NCBI GenBank assembly: GCA_022824265.1
Contig: JAJEAG010000088.1
Span: 1-33,812 of the forward strand
From: Candidatus Poribacteria bacterium
Lineage (GTDB): Bacteria > Poribacteria > WGA-4E > WGA-3G
DNA: 33,812 nt
Reading direction: 5' to 3'
Made by a program: the position numbers and the translations under genes. Within the stretch, counting starts at the first letter, position 1, and each line of letters begins with the position of its first letter. Shown here piece by piece: positions 1 to 6,962 of the stretch. The notes under the pieces are model-generated. The model worked only from the letters and a program-made list of their open reading frames with translations. It made no database searches and was not told the DNA's origin.

Positions 1-567
1 ATATTTAACGTCACGGAAATCGTGGTTTAGATTTAGGGCATGTCCCAATTCATGTGCAATCAAATTCACAACGTCATCTTCTCTTACACAATTACCTGTC
101 GAGGGAATGAAAACCGGACCGCCTCCGTATCGTGCTTTACCACAATAACCGCCGATCAAACCGTTGCTAACGTCAATAGAAATGATATAGATATTGTCAT
201 CCACATCATGGAACTTTTGTCTTATCTCTGCTTCTACTTTCTTAATAGTGTTGTTGTGGTAATATGCATCGTCAAATTTACCCATAACTTGATGGATAAC
301 AGGGTTATTATTGGCATCTTCTTCGTATTCAAAAGTCATTCTGCCGTAACCGTGAAATTCCATTTGATCTGCGTAGAATTCTTGAGTTTGTTTTATCTGA
401 TCTGATAATTCTAAGGATATGTGTTTTTGGACTGGTCGGTTTTTAGGGACGAAGTATACTGTTTTTGTTATATGCTTTTGTGCTGCATTGACGTTTGTGA
501 TTAAAAATGTAGTGCTAAAAAATACGATTATCGAAATTATACTCGTTAAGATAACGTTTTTGAACAT
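1..567 (-). CDS. Secreted metzincin-like zinc metalloprotease, 3'-truncated by the window edge
   Basis: Reading the minus strand from ATG at 567 gives an open frame of 189 codons that runs off the left end without a stop. It is preceded by a good Shine-Dalgarno (GAGGAG, about 570-578). The first ~32 residues form a signal peptide (basic MFKN, then a hydrophobic stretch ending in NVNA-A). Near the truncated end is HELGHALNLNH, which fits HExxHxxxxxH, the three-histidine zinc site of metzincins (matrixin/astacin type). The usual Gly at position 8 of the motif is Asn here. It is presumably an exported protease acting outside the cytoplasm; substrate unknown. The Met-turn and C-terminal domains lie outside the window. 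The protease call is strong for the motif but the subfamily is unassigned. Two plus-strand ORFs over the same DNA (40-405, 419-676) are antisense shadows. Confidence 0.8.
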   Translation of the reverse strand, partial: MFKNVILTSIISIIVFFSTTFLITNVNAAQKHITKTVYFVPKNRPVQKHISLELSDQIKQTQEFYADQMEFHGYGRMTFEYEEDANNNPVIHQVMGKFDDAYYHNNTIKKVEAEIRQKFHDVDDNIYIISIDVSNGLIGGYCGKARYGGGPVFIPSTGNCVREDDVVNLIAHELGHALNLNHDFRDVKY

Positions 568-594
568 TACTCTCCTCGTAAACTTTTTAACTGT

Positions 595-670
595 AAACGC
601 GTTTGTAGTCGCGCAATTCATTGCCAAATCAACGCCAAATGCTATATGGCATTTGGCACCTCTTACATTA
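595..670 (+). repeat. Dispersed repeat family A, copy 1, interrupted by a hairpin
   Basis: The sequence TTTGTAGTCGCGCAATTC followed by ATTGC and then CCTCTTACATT recurs at 2187-2224 and 13041-13083. In this copy the middle is interrupted by about 30 bp containing a 9-bp perfect stem (GCCAAATGC 634-642, GCATTTGGC 649-657). The other two copies run directly from ATTGC into GCCTCTTACATT. No open frame or transposase is associated. Confidence 0.75.
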
Positions 671-920
671 TCGTAGGTCGGAGCGAGTATAGCGACCTAC
701 TACATGTTTGTCTGAATCTCGTATTACGCAAATTGCGCGGATTACTGAGTTTGAGGTATCGGATCCCGTTTCACATGCTGATAACATTGACATAAGTACC
801 GGATGTGGAATAACAGACTTAAAAATCTGCGTAATCTGTGATTCAGACTTACAAGATTATCTGTTTATATTAATTCTTCTATCACATCTTGTCAAGATAC
901 AATTTTATGATAAAAAGAAA

Positions 921-949
921 TTGACAAACTATACAACATTCAGTAAAAT
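921..949 (+). promoter_or_regulatory. Sigma70-type promoter of the M20 peptidase gene
   Basis: TTGACA at 921-926 is followed by a 17-nt spacer and TAAAAT at 944-949. The predicted transcription start (about 956-958) coincides with the ATG at 958, and no Shine-Dalgarno is visible, so the transcript is probably leaderless. Confidence 0.65.
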
Positions 950-957
950 AGAAAACT

Positions 958-2082
958 ATGAATGCTATAGAATTGACAAAAACACTTATCGGTTACGACA
1001 CCGTAAGCCCCAATACCAATGTTGAAGTCATGGACTTCCTTACCGACATATTAGAATCTGTCGGTTGCGAAGTAGAACGTGTGGAGTATAACGACCCAGC
1101 GGGTGTGTTGAAAATAAATCTGATAGGACGTAAAGGACGTAATACAAGCAAACGTGGACTCGCATTACTCGGACACATAGACACTGTCCCTGCTGTTGGC
1201 TGGTCAGAAAACCCTTTTGAGGCGCGAATTGTAGACGATAAGATGTACGGACGTGGCAGCTGCGATATGAAAGGCAGCGTTGCCTGTATGATTGAGGTGG
1301 CGTCTCGTTATTCGTTGTCTCAGTTAGATGCCCCGCTTTATGTCGTCATTACTGCTGACGAAGAAGTCGGTTATTTTGGGGCAAGTGCTGTTGAAGAAAA
1401 ATCCGAGATGTTCAAACAACACGGTTTTCCGCAATACGGGGTAGTCGGTGAACCGACTGAGTTGAAAGCCGTTTATGCCCACAAAGGAGCCGTGCGTTTT
1501 TCCGTCACCGCATACGGACGCGCAGCACATAGCAGTACCGGTGAAGGAGACAATGCAACCCTAAAACTCATTCCGTTTCTTTCAGAAATGCGAGAGATAC
1601 ATCAAGAATTGACAACCGATCCACAATACTTCAATTCTGAGTTCGCCCCACCCTATACAGATTGGAATATCACCATTAGTGATGGAGAGTGTACCGCTAA
1701 CATCACCTCACCGAAGAGTGTCTGTAATATCAACTACCGTCCGATGCCGGGGGATGAACCTCAAGTATGGATTGATCGGGGACGTGTAGCTGCAGAAAAT
1801 TATGGATTGGAATTTGACCTGTTCATCAATGCCGGACCCGTCCGCACACCGCCTGATGCTGAAATCATCCAAGCAGCACTTGAAATCACAGGCGACACGA
1901 AACCGCATACAGTCGCATATAGCACCGATGCAGCGGTCTTTTCTAAGCACATGGAAACTGTCATTATAGGACCGGGAAGTATTCTACAGGCGCATACCGT
2001 AGATGAATGGATGGCATTAGATCAATTTGAGAAGGGAAGCAACATCTTTAGCCAGTTTGTCGATCGGTTTTGCGTTTCCTAA
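958..2082 (+). CDS. M20 family metallopeptidase (ArgE/DapE-type deacylase)
   Basis: A 374-residue cytoplasmic enzyme of the acetylornithine deacetylase / succinyl-diaminopimelate desuccinylase superfamily, which hydrolyses N-acyl amino acids with a two-zinc centre. Visible landmarks: GHIDTVP (H73, D75), GRGSCDMKG with the bridging Asp103, the catalytic pair in ADEEVG (E135/E136), the GEPTEL segment (E165), the dimerisation-domain histidine in GRAAHSS (H191), and a C-terminal metal histidine in QAHTVDEW. The length is normal for ArgE. The layout (GEPT, AHKG) favours ArgE, but substrate cannot be fixed without context; no other arginine or lysine gene is nearby. A strong promoter ends just 8 nt before the ATG, with no leader. 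Monocistronic: followed by repeats. Confidence 0.88.
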   Translation: MNAIELTKTLIGYDTVSPNTNVEVMDFLTDILESVGCEVERVEYNDPAGVLKINLIGRKGRNTSKRGLALLGHIDTVPAVGWSENPFEARIVDDKMYGRGSCDMKGSVACMIEVASRYSLSQLDAPLYVVITADEEVGYFGASAVEEKSEMFKQHGFPQYGVVGEPTELKAVYAHKGAVRFSVTAYGRAAHSSTGEGDNATLKLIPFLSEMREIHQELTTDPQYFNSEFAPPYTDWNITISDGECTANITSPKSVCNINYRPMPGDEPQVWIDRGRVAAENYGLEFDLFINAGPVRTPPDAEIIQAALEITGDTKPHTVAYSTDAAVFSKHMETVIIGPGSILQAHTVDEWMALDQFEKGSNIFSQFVDRFCVS

Positions 2083-2375
2083 TAACAATAATCACTCGTA
2101 AAGGCGGGGTCTCCCTACCCGATTAGAAGTCCCTTTTCTGAGGTTGATGTAGCCCTATCCCTTAAACGTTAATTTAAGGAGAAGATATGTTTGTAGTCGC
2201 GCAATTCATTGCGCCTCTTACATTCCAGGTAGGCGAGGTTTCCTAACCTCGCTGGTGCAGTATTTCTAATTAATACAAAAAATCTACTATAGTCAGGAAA
2301 AATGGAAGTCAGGAAAAATGGATCAAGCCTTCTTCCACCGTATACTGATAGCCGAAATCCGATTGCCAACTACAA
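2083..2375. repeat. Intergenic repeats, including a repeat abutting an orphan start codon
   Basis: A family B-like palindrome lies at about 2101-2125 (GGCGGGGTCTCCCTACCCG). At 2176-2189 there is a textbook ribosome site and start (AAGGAGAAGATATG). Straight after the ATG begins family A repeat copy 2 (2187-2224), followed by a GTAGGCGAGG...CCTCGC palindrome (about 2227-2252). The resulting reading frame stops after about 20 codons. This looks like the 5' remnant of a gene whose body was replaced by repeats, or a chance match. Confidence 0.55.
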
Positions 2376-2819
2376 CTACGTCCGTTCAGGTAGTTCCTCA
2401 AAAAAGACAGCATCCGGTTTAACCCATTCCGCATCACCGTCTGCCCACACCTCGCGTTTCCATATAGGCACAATCTGTTTCAGCCGATTCATAGCATACT
2501 GACATGCTTCAAACCCGTCTTTACGATGTGGAGAAGCCACTGCTACAGCCACACTTACTTCACCGATCTCTAACTTACCGACACGGTGAATCATAGCAAC
2601 GCGATGAATACCCCACTTATCCGAGATTTCATCTGCAATCTCTGCCATCTTTTTTTCAGCCATCGGAGGATATGCCTCATACTCAAGGTATTTCGTTGGT
2701 CTACCGGCAGTATTGTTCCGAACAGTACCAAAAAACAGAACCACTGCGCCAGCATCCTGTGCCACCACCGCTTCTCGAACCTCTGCACCTGTAATGACAT
2801 CAGTAGTAATCTTAAACAT
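2376..2819 (-). CDS. moaE: Molybdopterin synthase catalytic (large) subunit MoaE
   Basis: A 147-residue protein with all MoaE hallmarks: GAVVLFFGTVRN, the YLEYEAY strand, MAEKKM, HRVGKLEIGE, the SPHRKDGFEAC segment and LKQIVPIWKRE with the catalytic-site lysines. MoaE joins with thiocarboxylated MoaD to insert the dithiolene sulfurs into cyclic pyranopterin monophosphate, making molybdopterin in the cytoplasm. Its start overlaps the end of moaD by about 8 nt (11 nt if the preceding ATG at 2822 is used), so the two are translationally coupled. The obvious client in this window is the molybdenum hydroxylase operon at 13762-17588. The other moa/moe genes are not present. Confidence 0.95.
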   Translation of the reverse strand: MFKITTDVITGAEVREAVVAQDAGAVVLFFGTVRNNTAGRPTKYLEYEAYPPMAEKKMAEIADEISDKWGIHRVAMIHRVGKLEIGEVSVAVAVASPHRKDGFEACQYAMNRLKQIVPIWKREVWADGDAEWVKPDAVFFEELPERT

Positions 2820-3066
2820 CACTTCCCCCTGTCACAGGAGGAATTAACGCCACTTCATCGCCTTCGGTCAGTTCAGTTTTCTCTGTAGCATATTCCCAAT
2901 TAACAGACATCTGCATCACTTCGTAAAACTCCGCAATTTCGGGCCATTCTTCCTCAAGTCGTTTTAAAATCGTTTGGACGGTAGCACCTTCCGGCAGCTG
3001 CATCTCTTCTTCCGATCTATCCAACATCTCGTGGCACACGGCAAAGTATTTAACAGTAACCTTCAT
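2812..3066 (-). CDS. moaD: Molybdopterin synthase sulfur-carrier subunit MoaD
   Basis: An 84-residue ubiquitin-fold (ThiS/MoaD) protein. The frame is open to 3120, but ATG 3066 has an excellent Shine-Dalgarno (AAAGGAG, 7 nt upstream) and begins MKVTVKYFAV as in the family. MoaD's C-terminal Gly-Gly is adenylylated by MoeB and thiocarboxylated to donate sulfur to MoaE. Here the diglycine (G80-G81 in IPPVTGG) is followed by three more residues, Ser-Asp-Val, before the stop. Either the tail is clipped, or the stop has shifted: a TGA in the -1 frame lies one codon downstream, overlapping the moaE ATG as TGATG. Transcribed from a clear promoter at 3111-3139 with moaE. Confidence 0.92.
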   Translation of the reverse strand: MKVTVKYFAVCHEMLDRSEEEMQLPEGATVQTILKRLEEEWPEIAEFYEVMQMSVNWEYATEKTELTEGDEVALIPPVTGGSDV

Positions 3067-3110
3067 TAGGGCTCCTTTGCTGATTAATTTCTTATGAATC
3101 TTGTTGCTAA

Positions 3111-3139
3111 AGTATATCACAACAGATGATGCGAGTCAA
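3111..3139 (-). promoter_or_regulatory. Sigma70-type promoter of moaDE
   Basis: On the minus strand, TTGACT (3139-3134), a 17-nt spacer and TATACT (3116-3111) lie about 45 nt upstream of the moaD ATG at 3066. Confidence 0.65.
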
Positions 3140-3154
3140 ATTTTGGATCAGATA

Positions 3155-3350
3155 TCCCATCCTAGGAGCGAGGTCTCCTCGCCTGTCTTGTAGGAGCGAT
3201 CTCCGAATTGCGACCTCATCACCAGCGGTGCGAAAGGTGTATACTTCCACCAAAACCCTCTTCTCTTATCCTGCAAATCCTGTAAATCCTGCAAATCCTG
3301 GTTCAGACAAAATTCTGACAACCTTGTAGGTGCGAGGTCTCCTCGCCGCA
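3155..3350. repeat. Cluster of dispersed repeats (families B, C, D)
   Basis: In order: GGAGCGAGGTCTCCTCGCC palindrome (about 3163-3182); family B TGTAGGAGCGATCTCCGAAT...CGACC (3188-3215; nearly identical at 13089-13116 and, reversed, at 28733-28759); family D ACCAGCGGTGCG...GGTGTATA (3220-3243); family C, short tandem TCCTGCAAA/TCCTGTAAA units ending GGTTCAGACAAA (3260-3320; related at 12863-12910 and 28704-28725); and another GTAGGTGCGAGGTCTCCTCG palindrome (about 3328-3350). No gene is seen from here to 3591. Confidence 0.75.
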
Positions 3351-3591
3351 TTCACACATCCCATCGTATGGACAGTGTTTCCCTGTTCGTCTTCACGGTA
3401 ATCTCAAACCCCGTCCTTACGATAGGAATGTGTTGTGAGATCAAACCCCTTCCGCGTCTTCTACAATTCAGACAGAAAAATCGGCAATTGAATGTCTATG
3501 CAGTCCACATAAAGGTCATTGACTTTTCTGATGAATTATGTCATACTTATATAGTAGTGAGTAACAGACAAGTGAGAATTGGTGAGAATGT

Positions 3592-3885
3592 GTGGCGTTG
3601 AAATTTCAGTGGAATAGTAGTAAAGCTAAAGAAAATCTGAGAAAGCATGATGTTTCCTTTGAAGAAGCAAGTACCGTATTTTCAGATTTTCTCTCATTAA
3701 CTATTCCAGATCCTCTTCACTCCGAAACAGAAGAAAGATTGGTAATTATTGGATACTCTCAAAAACAAAGACTTTTAGTCGTTGTTCATACTGAGATAGG
3801 TGATGTCATTCGTATCATTTCTGCTCGAAAAGCAACATCTTATGAAAGAAAAACCTATGAAACTAACAACATCAAATCAACATGA
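3592..3885 (+). CDS. brnT: BrnT family toxin (RelE-like ribonuclease)
   Basis: A 97-residue protein matching the BrnT/DUF497 pattern along its length: FQWNSSKAKENLRKHDVSF near the start, EEASTVFSD, DPLHSETEERLVIIGYS, LLVVVHTE and IRIISARKATSYERKTYE. BrnT is a RelE-fold mRNA endonuclease that blocks translation until neutralised by its antitoxin. The start is taken as GTG 3592 behind GGTGAG; TTG 3598 is an alternative, and an ATG at 3588 is out of frame. The antitoxin gene begins inside its 3' end, the usual toxin-first BrnTA order. Repeats lie immediately upstream. Confidence 0.85.
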   Translation: MALKFQWNSSKAKENLRKHDVSFEEASTVFSDFLSLTIPDPLHSETEERLVIIGYSQKQRLLVVVHTEIGDVIRIISARKATSYERKTYETNNIKST

Positions 3886-4078
3886 TCCGGATATGCTTGA
3901 TGAATATGATTTCAGCGAAGGAATTCGGGGCAAATATGCTGAGAGATACTTCGTAGACCATAATCTGATTCAACTTGATGATGATGTGGCTAAGATGTTT
4001 CCCGATGCAAAATCTGTCAACGATGCCTTACGCGCATTAGGAAAACTCATCGCAGAGCACCAGAAAAAAGCATTATAA
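3857..4078 (+). CDS. BrnA-like antitoxin (YDFS..RGKY family)
   Basis: A 73-residue acidic protein beginning MKLTTSNQHDPD. It carries EYDFSEGIRGKYAERY followed by a short strand (LIQLDDDVAKMF) and SVNDALRALGKLI, resembling the DNA-binding strand and helices of CopG/BrnA-type antitoxins. The frame is open further upstream, but ATG 3857 (or 3842) fits the family length. It overlaps the toxin gene by 29 nt (44 nt from 3842), ensuring coupled expression. Such antitoxins bind and neutralise the toxin and usually repress their own promoter; no operator was identified here. The partner call depends on the adjacent BrnT more than on the sequence alone. Confidence 0.72.
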   Translation: MKLTTSNQHDPDMLDEYDFSEGIRGKYAERYFVDHNLIQLDDDVAKMFPDAKSVNDALRALGKLIAEHQKKAL

Positions 4079-4111
4079 ATGCTTATGTTGGATTGAACAT
4101 TGTCGCCGAAC

Positions 4112-4471
4112 ATGGACAAAATCATCATAAAGAGCATAAAATTTCATGGCAACCACGGTGTACCTGAAGCAGAACGGGAAGTCGGTGGACATTACGAAGT
4201 AGATGCCACATTAGGATGTTCGCTTGTATACGCTAGCAAAACTGACACACTTGACGACACGATTGATTACGCAGCAGTCGTTGATCTCATTGTTGATATA
4301 GGCACACAAAAGTCATTTCAACTGATTGAAGCACTTGCAGAGACAATTTGCTCGGAAATATTAAAACGATTTCCTGTAGAGAATGTCCATCTTACTGTCA
4401 AGAAACTCCATCCCCCAATTAATCAACCGATCACCTACTTTGCAGTAGAGATATGTCGTGAAAAGGAGTGA
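4112..4471 (+). CDS. folB: Dihydroneopterin aldolase FolB
   Basis: A 119-residue tunnelling-fold enzyme of folate synthesis that cleaves 7,8-dihydroneopterin to 6-hydroxymethyl-dihydropterin and glycolaldehyde. The N-terminal FHGNHGVPEAEREVGG carries the pterin-contacting Glu (about E21). DDTIDYAAVVDLI and FQLIEALAETIC match the family core, and VKKLHPPI holds the catalytic Lys (K97/K98). ATG 4112 gives the family-like MDKI start; TTG 4100 is an in-frame alternative. It ends in TGA overlapping the Shine-Dalgarno of the next gene, so the two are probably cotranscribed although functionally unrelated. No other fol gene is visible. Confidence 0.9.
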   Translation: MDKIIIKSIKFHGNHGVPEAEREVGGHYEVDATLGCSLVYASKTDTLDDTIDYAAVVDLIVDIGTQKSFQLIEALAETICSEILKRFPVENVHLTVKKLHPPINQPITYFAVEICREKE

Positions 4472-4473
4472 TC

Positions 4474-5676
4474 ATGCGTATTGGACAGCGATTGTGCATT
4501 CTTATCTTTATCGTATTCCTTATTTGCCCTTTTACCCAAGCAGCTGGAAAGAAGGTCCAACTTTTTCCCGACATGTCCCCGGGACTCAAAATCTACCAAT
4601 ATGAATGGGATGTTGAAACTTGCGTTCTCTATGTCGCTGAGATGTCGCGACAAGAACCTACACTACATTTTGAAGTTGCACTCGCAAATTCCCAAGTGCT
4701 TGGAAAAGAGACTGTCCGTTCTATAGCGAAACGTCGGACACAACGAGACGACCGTAAAGTTGTCGTAGCAGTTAACGGTGGTTTCGGTGTACTCGGTGAT
4801 ATGCGAGGCTACGGCGGCGTTTTGGAAAGTCTACATATCCAAGATGGAGAACTCATCACGCAACCGACGGATACAGATGCATGCTTCGGCGTAACCGAGA
4901 CGGGAGAATTCTTAAGTACCCCTGTGCAAATGAAAGCAAGTATCCAAATTGGGAACGACTCATTAGTAATCGGATGTATCAATCAACGTAGACTTGACGG
5001 ATGCAAGGTGATACTCTTTACACCGCGTCTTGGTGAAACAACACGTACCAACCGACGTAGAGGTAAAGAAATATCCCTTAGCGGACTCCAACTACCATTG
5101 ACACCAAACTATATCCATCCTTATCAGGTAAAGTCAGTTTCAAGTGATGGAAATAGTGCAATACCGCAAGATGGTGCAATCCTTTGGATAAGTACCCAAG
5201 AAAAAGACCCAAGTGTCAACCAACTTGTTTCTGGAGCAAATGGTAAACTCACCGTTACGCTTTCACCACCGGAATGGAATCAAGTCCAACATGCCATCGG
5301 TGGTAGGTTGAGACTACTCAGAAATGGCAAAATAAACCAAATTCTTGTGGATAAACACAACAAAGAAAAGAAACATGTTCCCGGTAAACGCAGCCAAGAA
5401 CTAAACCTAAGCCATGAACCACGTACTGCCCTCGGTTACAATGAAGAAAAACTCTTTTTAGTTGTTGCAGACGGACGACAACCTAAGTATAGCACTGGCT
5501 TAACACTCTATGAACTCTCCAGCATTCTTATTGAACTCGGTGCAACTGAAGCGATCAATCTTGATGGCGGTTCCTCAAGCACTTTTGTGGTGAATAATGA
5601 AGTGATCAATAAACCCTCTGGCAACCGAGAACGTGAAGTGCTTAATGCAGTGTTTATTACGATGGATAAGGATTAA
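4474..5676 (+). CDS. Exported phosphodiester glycosidase (NAGPA) domain protein
   Basis: A 400-residue protein with a cleavable signal peptide (MRIGQRLCIL, hydrophobic core, ...FTQA-A). Its body follows the NAGPA/DUF2233 pattern: AVNGGFGVLGD, GGVLESLHIQDGEL, FGVTETGEF in the first half, and HEPRTALGY, FLVVADGRQP, YELSSILIELGATEAINLDGGSSSTFVV towards the C-terminus. In mammals this fold removes GlcNAc from phosphodiesters; bacterial members cleave cell-wall or polysaccharide phosphodiester glycosides, or are uncharacterised. ATG 4474 is chosen over GTG 4468 because AAAAGGAG (4461-4468) is then ideally spaced. It follows folB with no gap and is followed after 21 nt by a second exported protein. 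Confidence 0.82.
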   Translation: MRIGQRLCILIFIVFLICPFTQAAGKKVQLFPDMSPGLKIYQYEWDVETCVLYVAEMSRQEPTLHFEVALANSQVLGKETVRSIAKRRTQRDDRKVVVAVNGGFGVLGDMRGYGGVLESLHIQDGELITQPTDTDACFGVTETGEFLSTPVQMKASIQIGNDSLVIGCINQRRLDGCKVILFTPRLGETTRTNRRRGKEISLSGLQLPLTPNYIHPYQVKSVSSDGNSAIPQDGAILWISTQEKDPSVNQLVSGANGKLTVTLSPPEWNQVQHAIGGRLRLLRNGKINQILVDKHNKEKKHVPGKRSQELNLSHEPRTALGYNEEKLFLVVADGRQPKYSTGLTLYELSSILIELGATEAINLDGGSSSTFVVNNEVINKPSGNREREVLNAVFITMDKD

Positions 5677-5697
5677 TATCTGTAAGGGAGAATCAAT

Positions 5698-6741
5698 ATG
5701 AAAACGTTATTATCATTTACCTGCATTCTGTTTCTTATGTTCTCGGTATCTGACAGTCAACAAGCAGAGAACACACCGAAACTGCTAAGGGCGGTACCAC
5801 TTTCGCAGACTGCACTTCAACTACAATTTGATGGAGAGTTGCAAGCAGAAACCGCAGAAAACTTATCATTCTATAAGATTACACCAGAAGTCAAAATTGA
5901 ATTTGCACTGCTTGATGAACGTCTTGACCGCGTGCTGGTCCTCACATCTCCGTTAGAGATAGGAAAATCCTACCGTCTTTCACTACAAAATACAAAAACA
6001 GAGATTGATTTTACACTGCCTACCGAAAACGAAATAACCTTCGGGACGGGAAATGCGGTTACATTTTCTGGCAGCGCACAGGATACCAGTTTGATTGTCA
6101 ACAAAGACCGAAAAACCCGTAACAACAATGCCGGTGCTGAATCAACCCTCCAATGCAATCTGACCGGTACTGTCTTCTTTGCCGCTTTTGACCTCTATGA
6201 TGCATTTGAAGACATGGCTATCCGAGATCCGAAACAGGTCTTAGATGTGACAATCAGTCTACATGCACAGCAAGTTGAAACAGATGCTGCTCAGACCTTG
6301 ATACTTCGACGTGTTTTGCTGCCGTGGAAGGAAGGTAGAGGCAAATCGGATCGCGCACAAGAGGACGAACTCACATACAACAGCGCATTGCATCGCAACC
6401 TACCATGGAACAAACCACCTGCCCAATCAATGTTAGCGGGAATAGATGGCGATAACCAAAGCGATTACAACGGTTCAGATGATGTCGCACATAGAATTGA
6501 CGGTGCTTTTGAAATTCGAGAGTCAAACAAACGTTATACCTTCAAAAGTGATTTAATCACCGATGCTGTCCGTTTTTGGGTCGAGAATCCTGATTATAAC
6601 TACGGCTATCTTTTTGCATTGCGGGATGGTACCGCACCCATTACGTTCTCATCAAAAGAGACACCCGACGAAAACCTGCGTCCAATCTTAACAATCCGCT
6701 ACCAGACAAAATCTGACACAGGAGCTATTCCACCAAGGTAA
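5698..6741 (+). CDS. Secreted DNRLRE-domain protein with N-terminal Ig-like (Big_5/SbsA-like) domain
   Basis: A 347-residue exported protein. The signal peptide (~20 residues, ending SDSQQA) is followed by an ~85-residue Ig-like segment of the SbsA type (PKLLRAVPLSQTALQLQFD ... LEIGKSYRLSL). Residues ~120-345 look like a DNRLRE domain: paired strands, a conserved LPWKEG region, and the family's closing signature FSSKETPDENLRPILTIRY. DNRLRE domains are beta-sandwich modules on extracellular proteins, often tied to polysaccharide binding or degradation. The gene sits 21 nt after the phosphodiester glycosidase with GGGAGAATCAAT before ATG, so the pair may act on the same extracellular glycan; that is an inference. 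Confidence 0.75.
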   Translation: MKTLLSFTCILFLMFSVSDSQQAENTPKLLRAVPLSQTALQLQFDGELQAETAENLSFYKITPEVKIEFALLDERLDRVLVLTSPLEIGKSYRLSLQNTKTEIDFTLPTENEITFGTGNAVTFSGSAQDTSLIVNKDRKTRNNNAGAESTLQCNLTGTVFFAAFDLYDAFEDMAIRDPKQVLDVTISLHAQQVETDAAQTLILRRVLLPWKEGRGKSDRAQEDELTYNSALHRNLPWNKPPAQSMLAGIDGDNQSDYNGSDDVAHRIDGAFEIRESNKRYTFKSDLITDAVRFWVENPDYNYGYLFALRDGTAPITFSSKETPDENLRPILTIRYQTKSDTGAIPPR

Positions 6742-6789
6742 TTCCTATTGTCGGATTATTGCTGTGTCAATTCAAATTTTGTAGATAAA

Positions 6790-6858
6790 TGTTACAATTC
6801 GCAGATCGTTCCTACAGCTTATTGTGTGTTGTAGGAGGGACTCCGATTCTCGACTACT
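6790..6858. repeat. Inverted pair of family B repeats
   Basis: A degenerate family B unit in reverse orientation (about 6790-6816, complement of TGTAGGAACGATCTGCGAA) is followed by one in forward orientation (6829-6858, TTGTAGGAGGGACTCCGATT). The pair could fold as a large hairpin between the DNRLRE gene and the next promoter. Confidence 0.6.
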
Positions 6859-6910
6859 GACACAAATACAATTAAAAAATGTGTAACCGCCAATCTTATT
6901 TTGTGACAAT

Positions 6911-6940
6911 TTGACCTTCGTTGTACATATATGATATAAT
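6911..6940 (+). promoter_or_regulatory. Sigma70-type promoter of the Rpn-family gene
   Basis: TTGACC (6911-6916), an 18-nt spacer and a perfect TATAAT (6935-6940) lie 22 nt before the ATG at 6963, which has AAAGGA at 6953-6958. Confidence 0.7.
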
Positions 6941-6962
6941 ATGCATACGAGCAAAGGAATAA

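Larger units (their letters stand above)
568..957. other. Repeat-rich intergenic region
   Basis: The 390 bp between the divergent protease and the M20 peptidase hold no convincing gene. They contain a family A repeat (595-670), a family B-like palindromic repeat (about 671-704: GTAGGTCGGAGCG...GCGACCTACTAC), and an inverted pair of the GTCTGAATC...GCGGATTA type sequence (about 709-747 and 826-852). The last ~40 bp carry the promoter of the downstream gene. Confidence 0.6.

Noticed and set aside
40-676. Two plus-strand ORFs (40-405 and 419-676)
   Set aside because: They run antisense to the minus-strand metzincin gene, which has a signal peptide, zinc motif and ribosome site; their composition is shadow-like.
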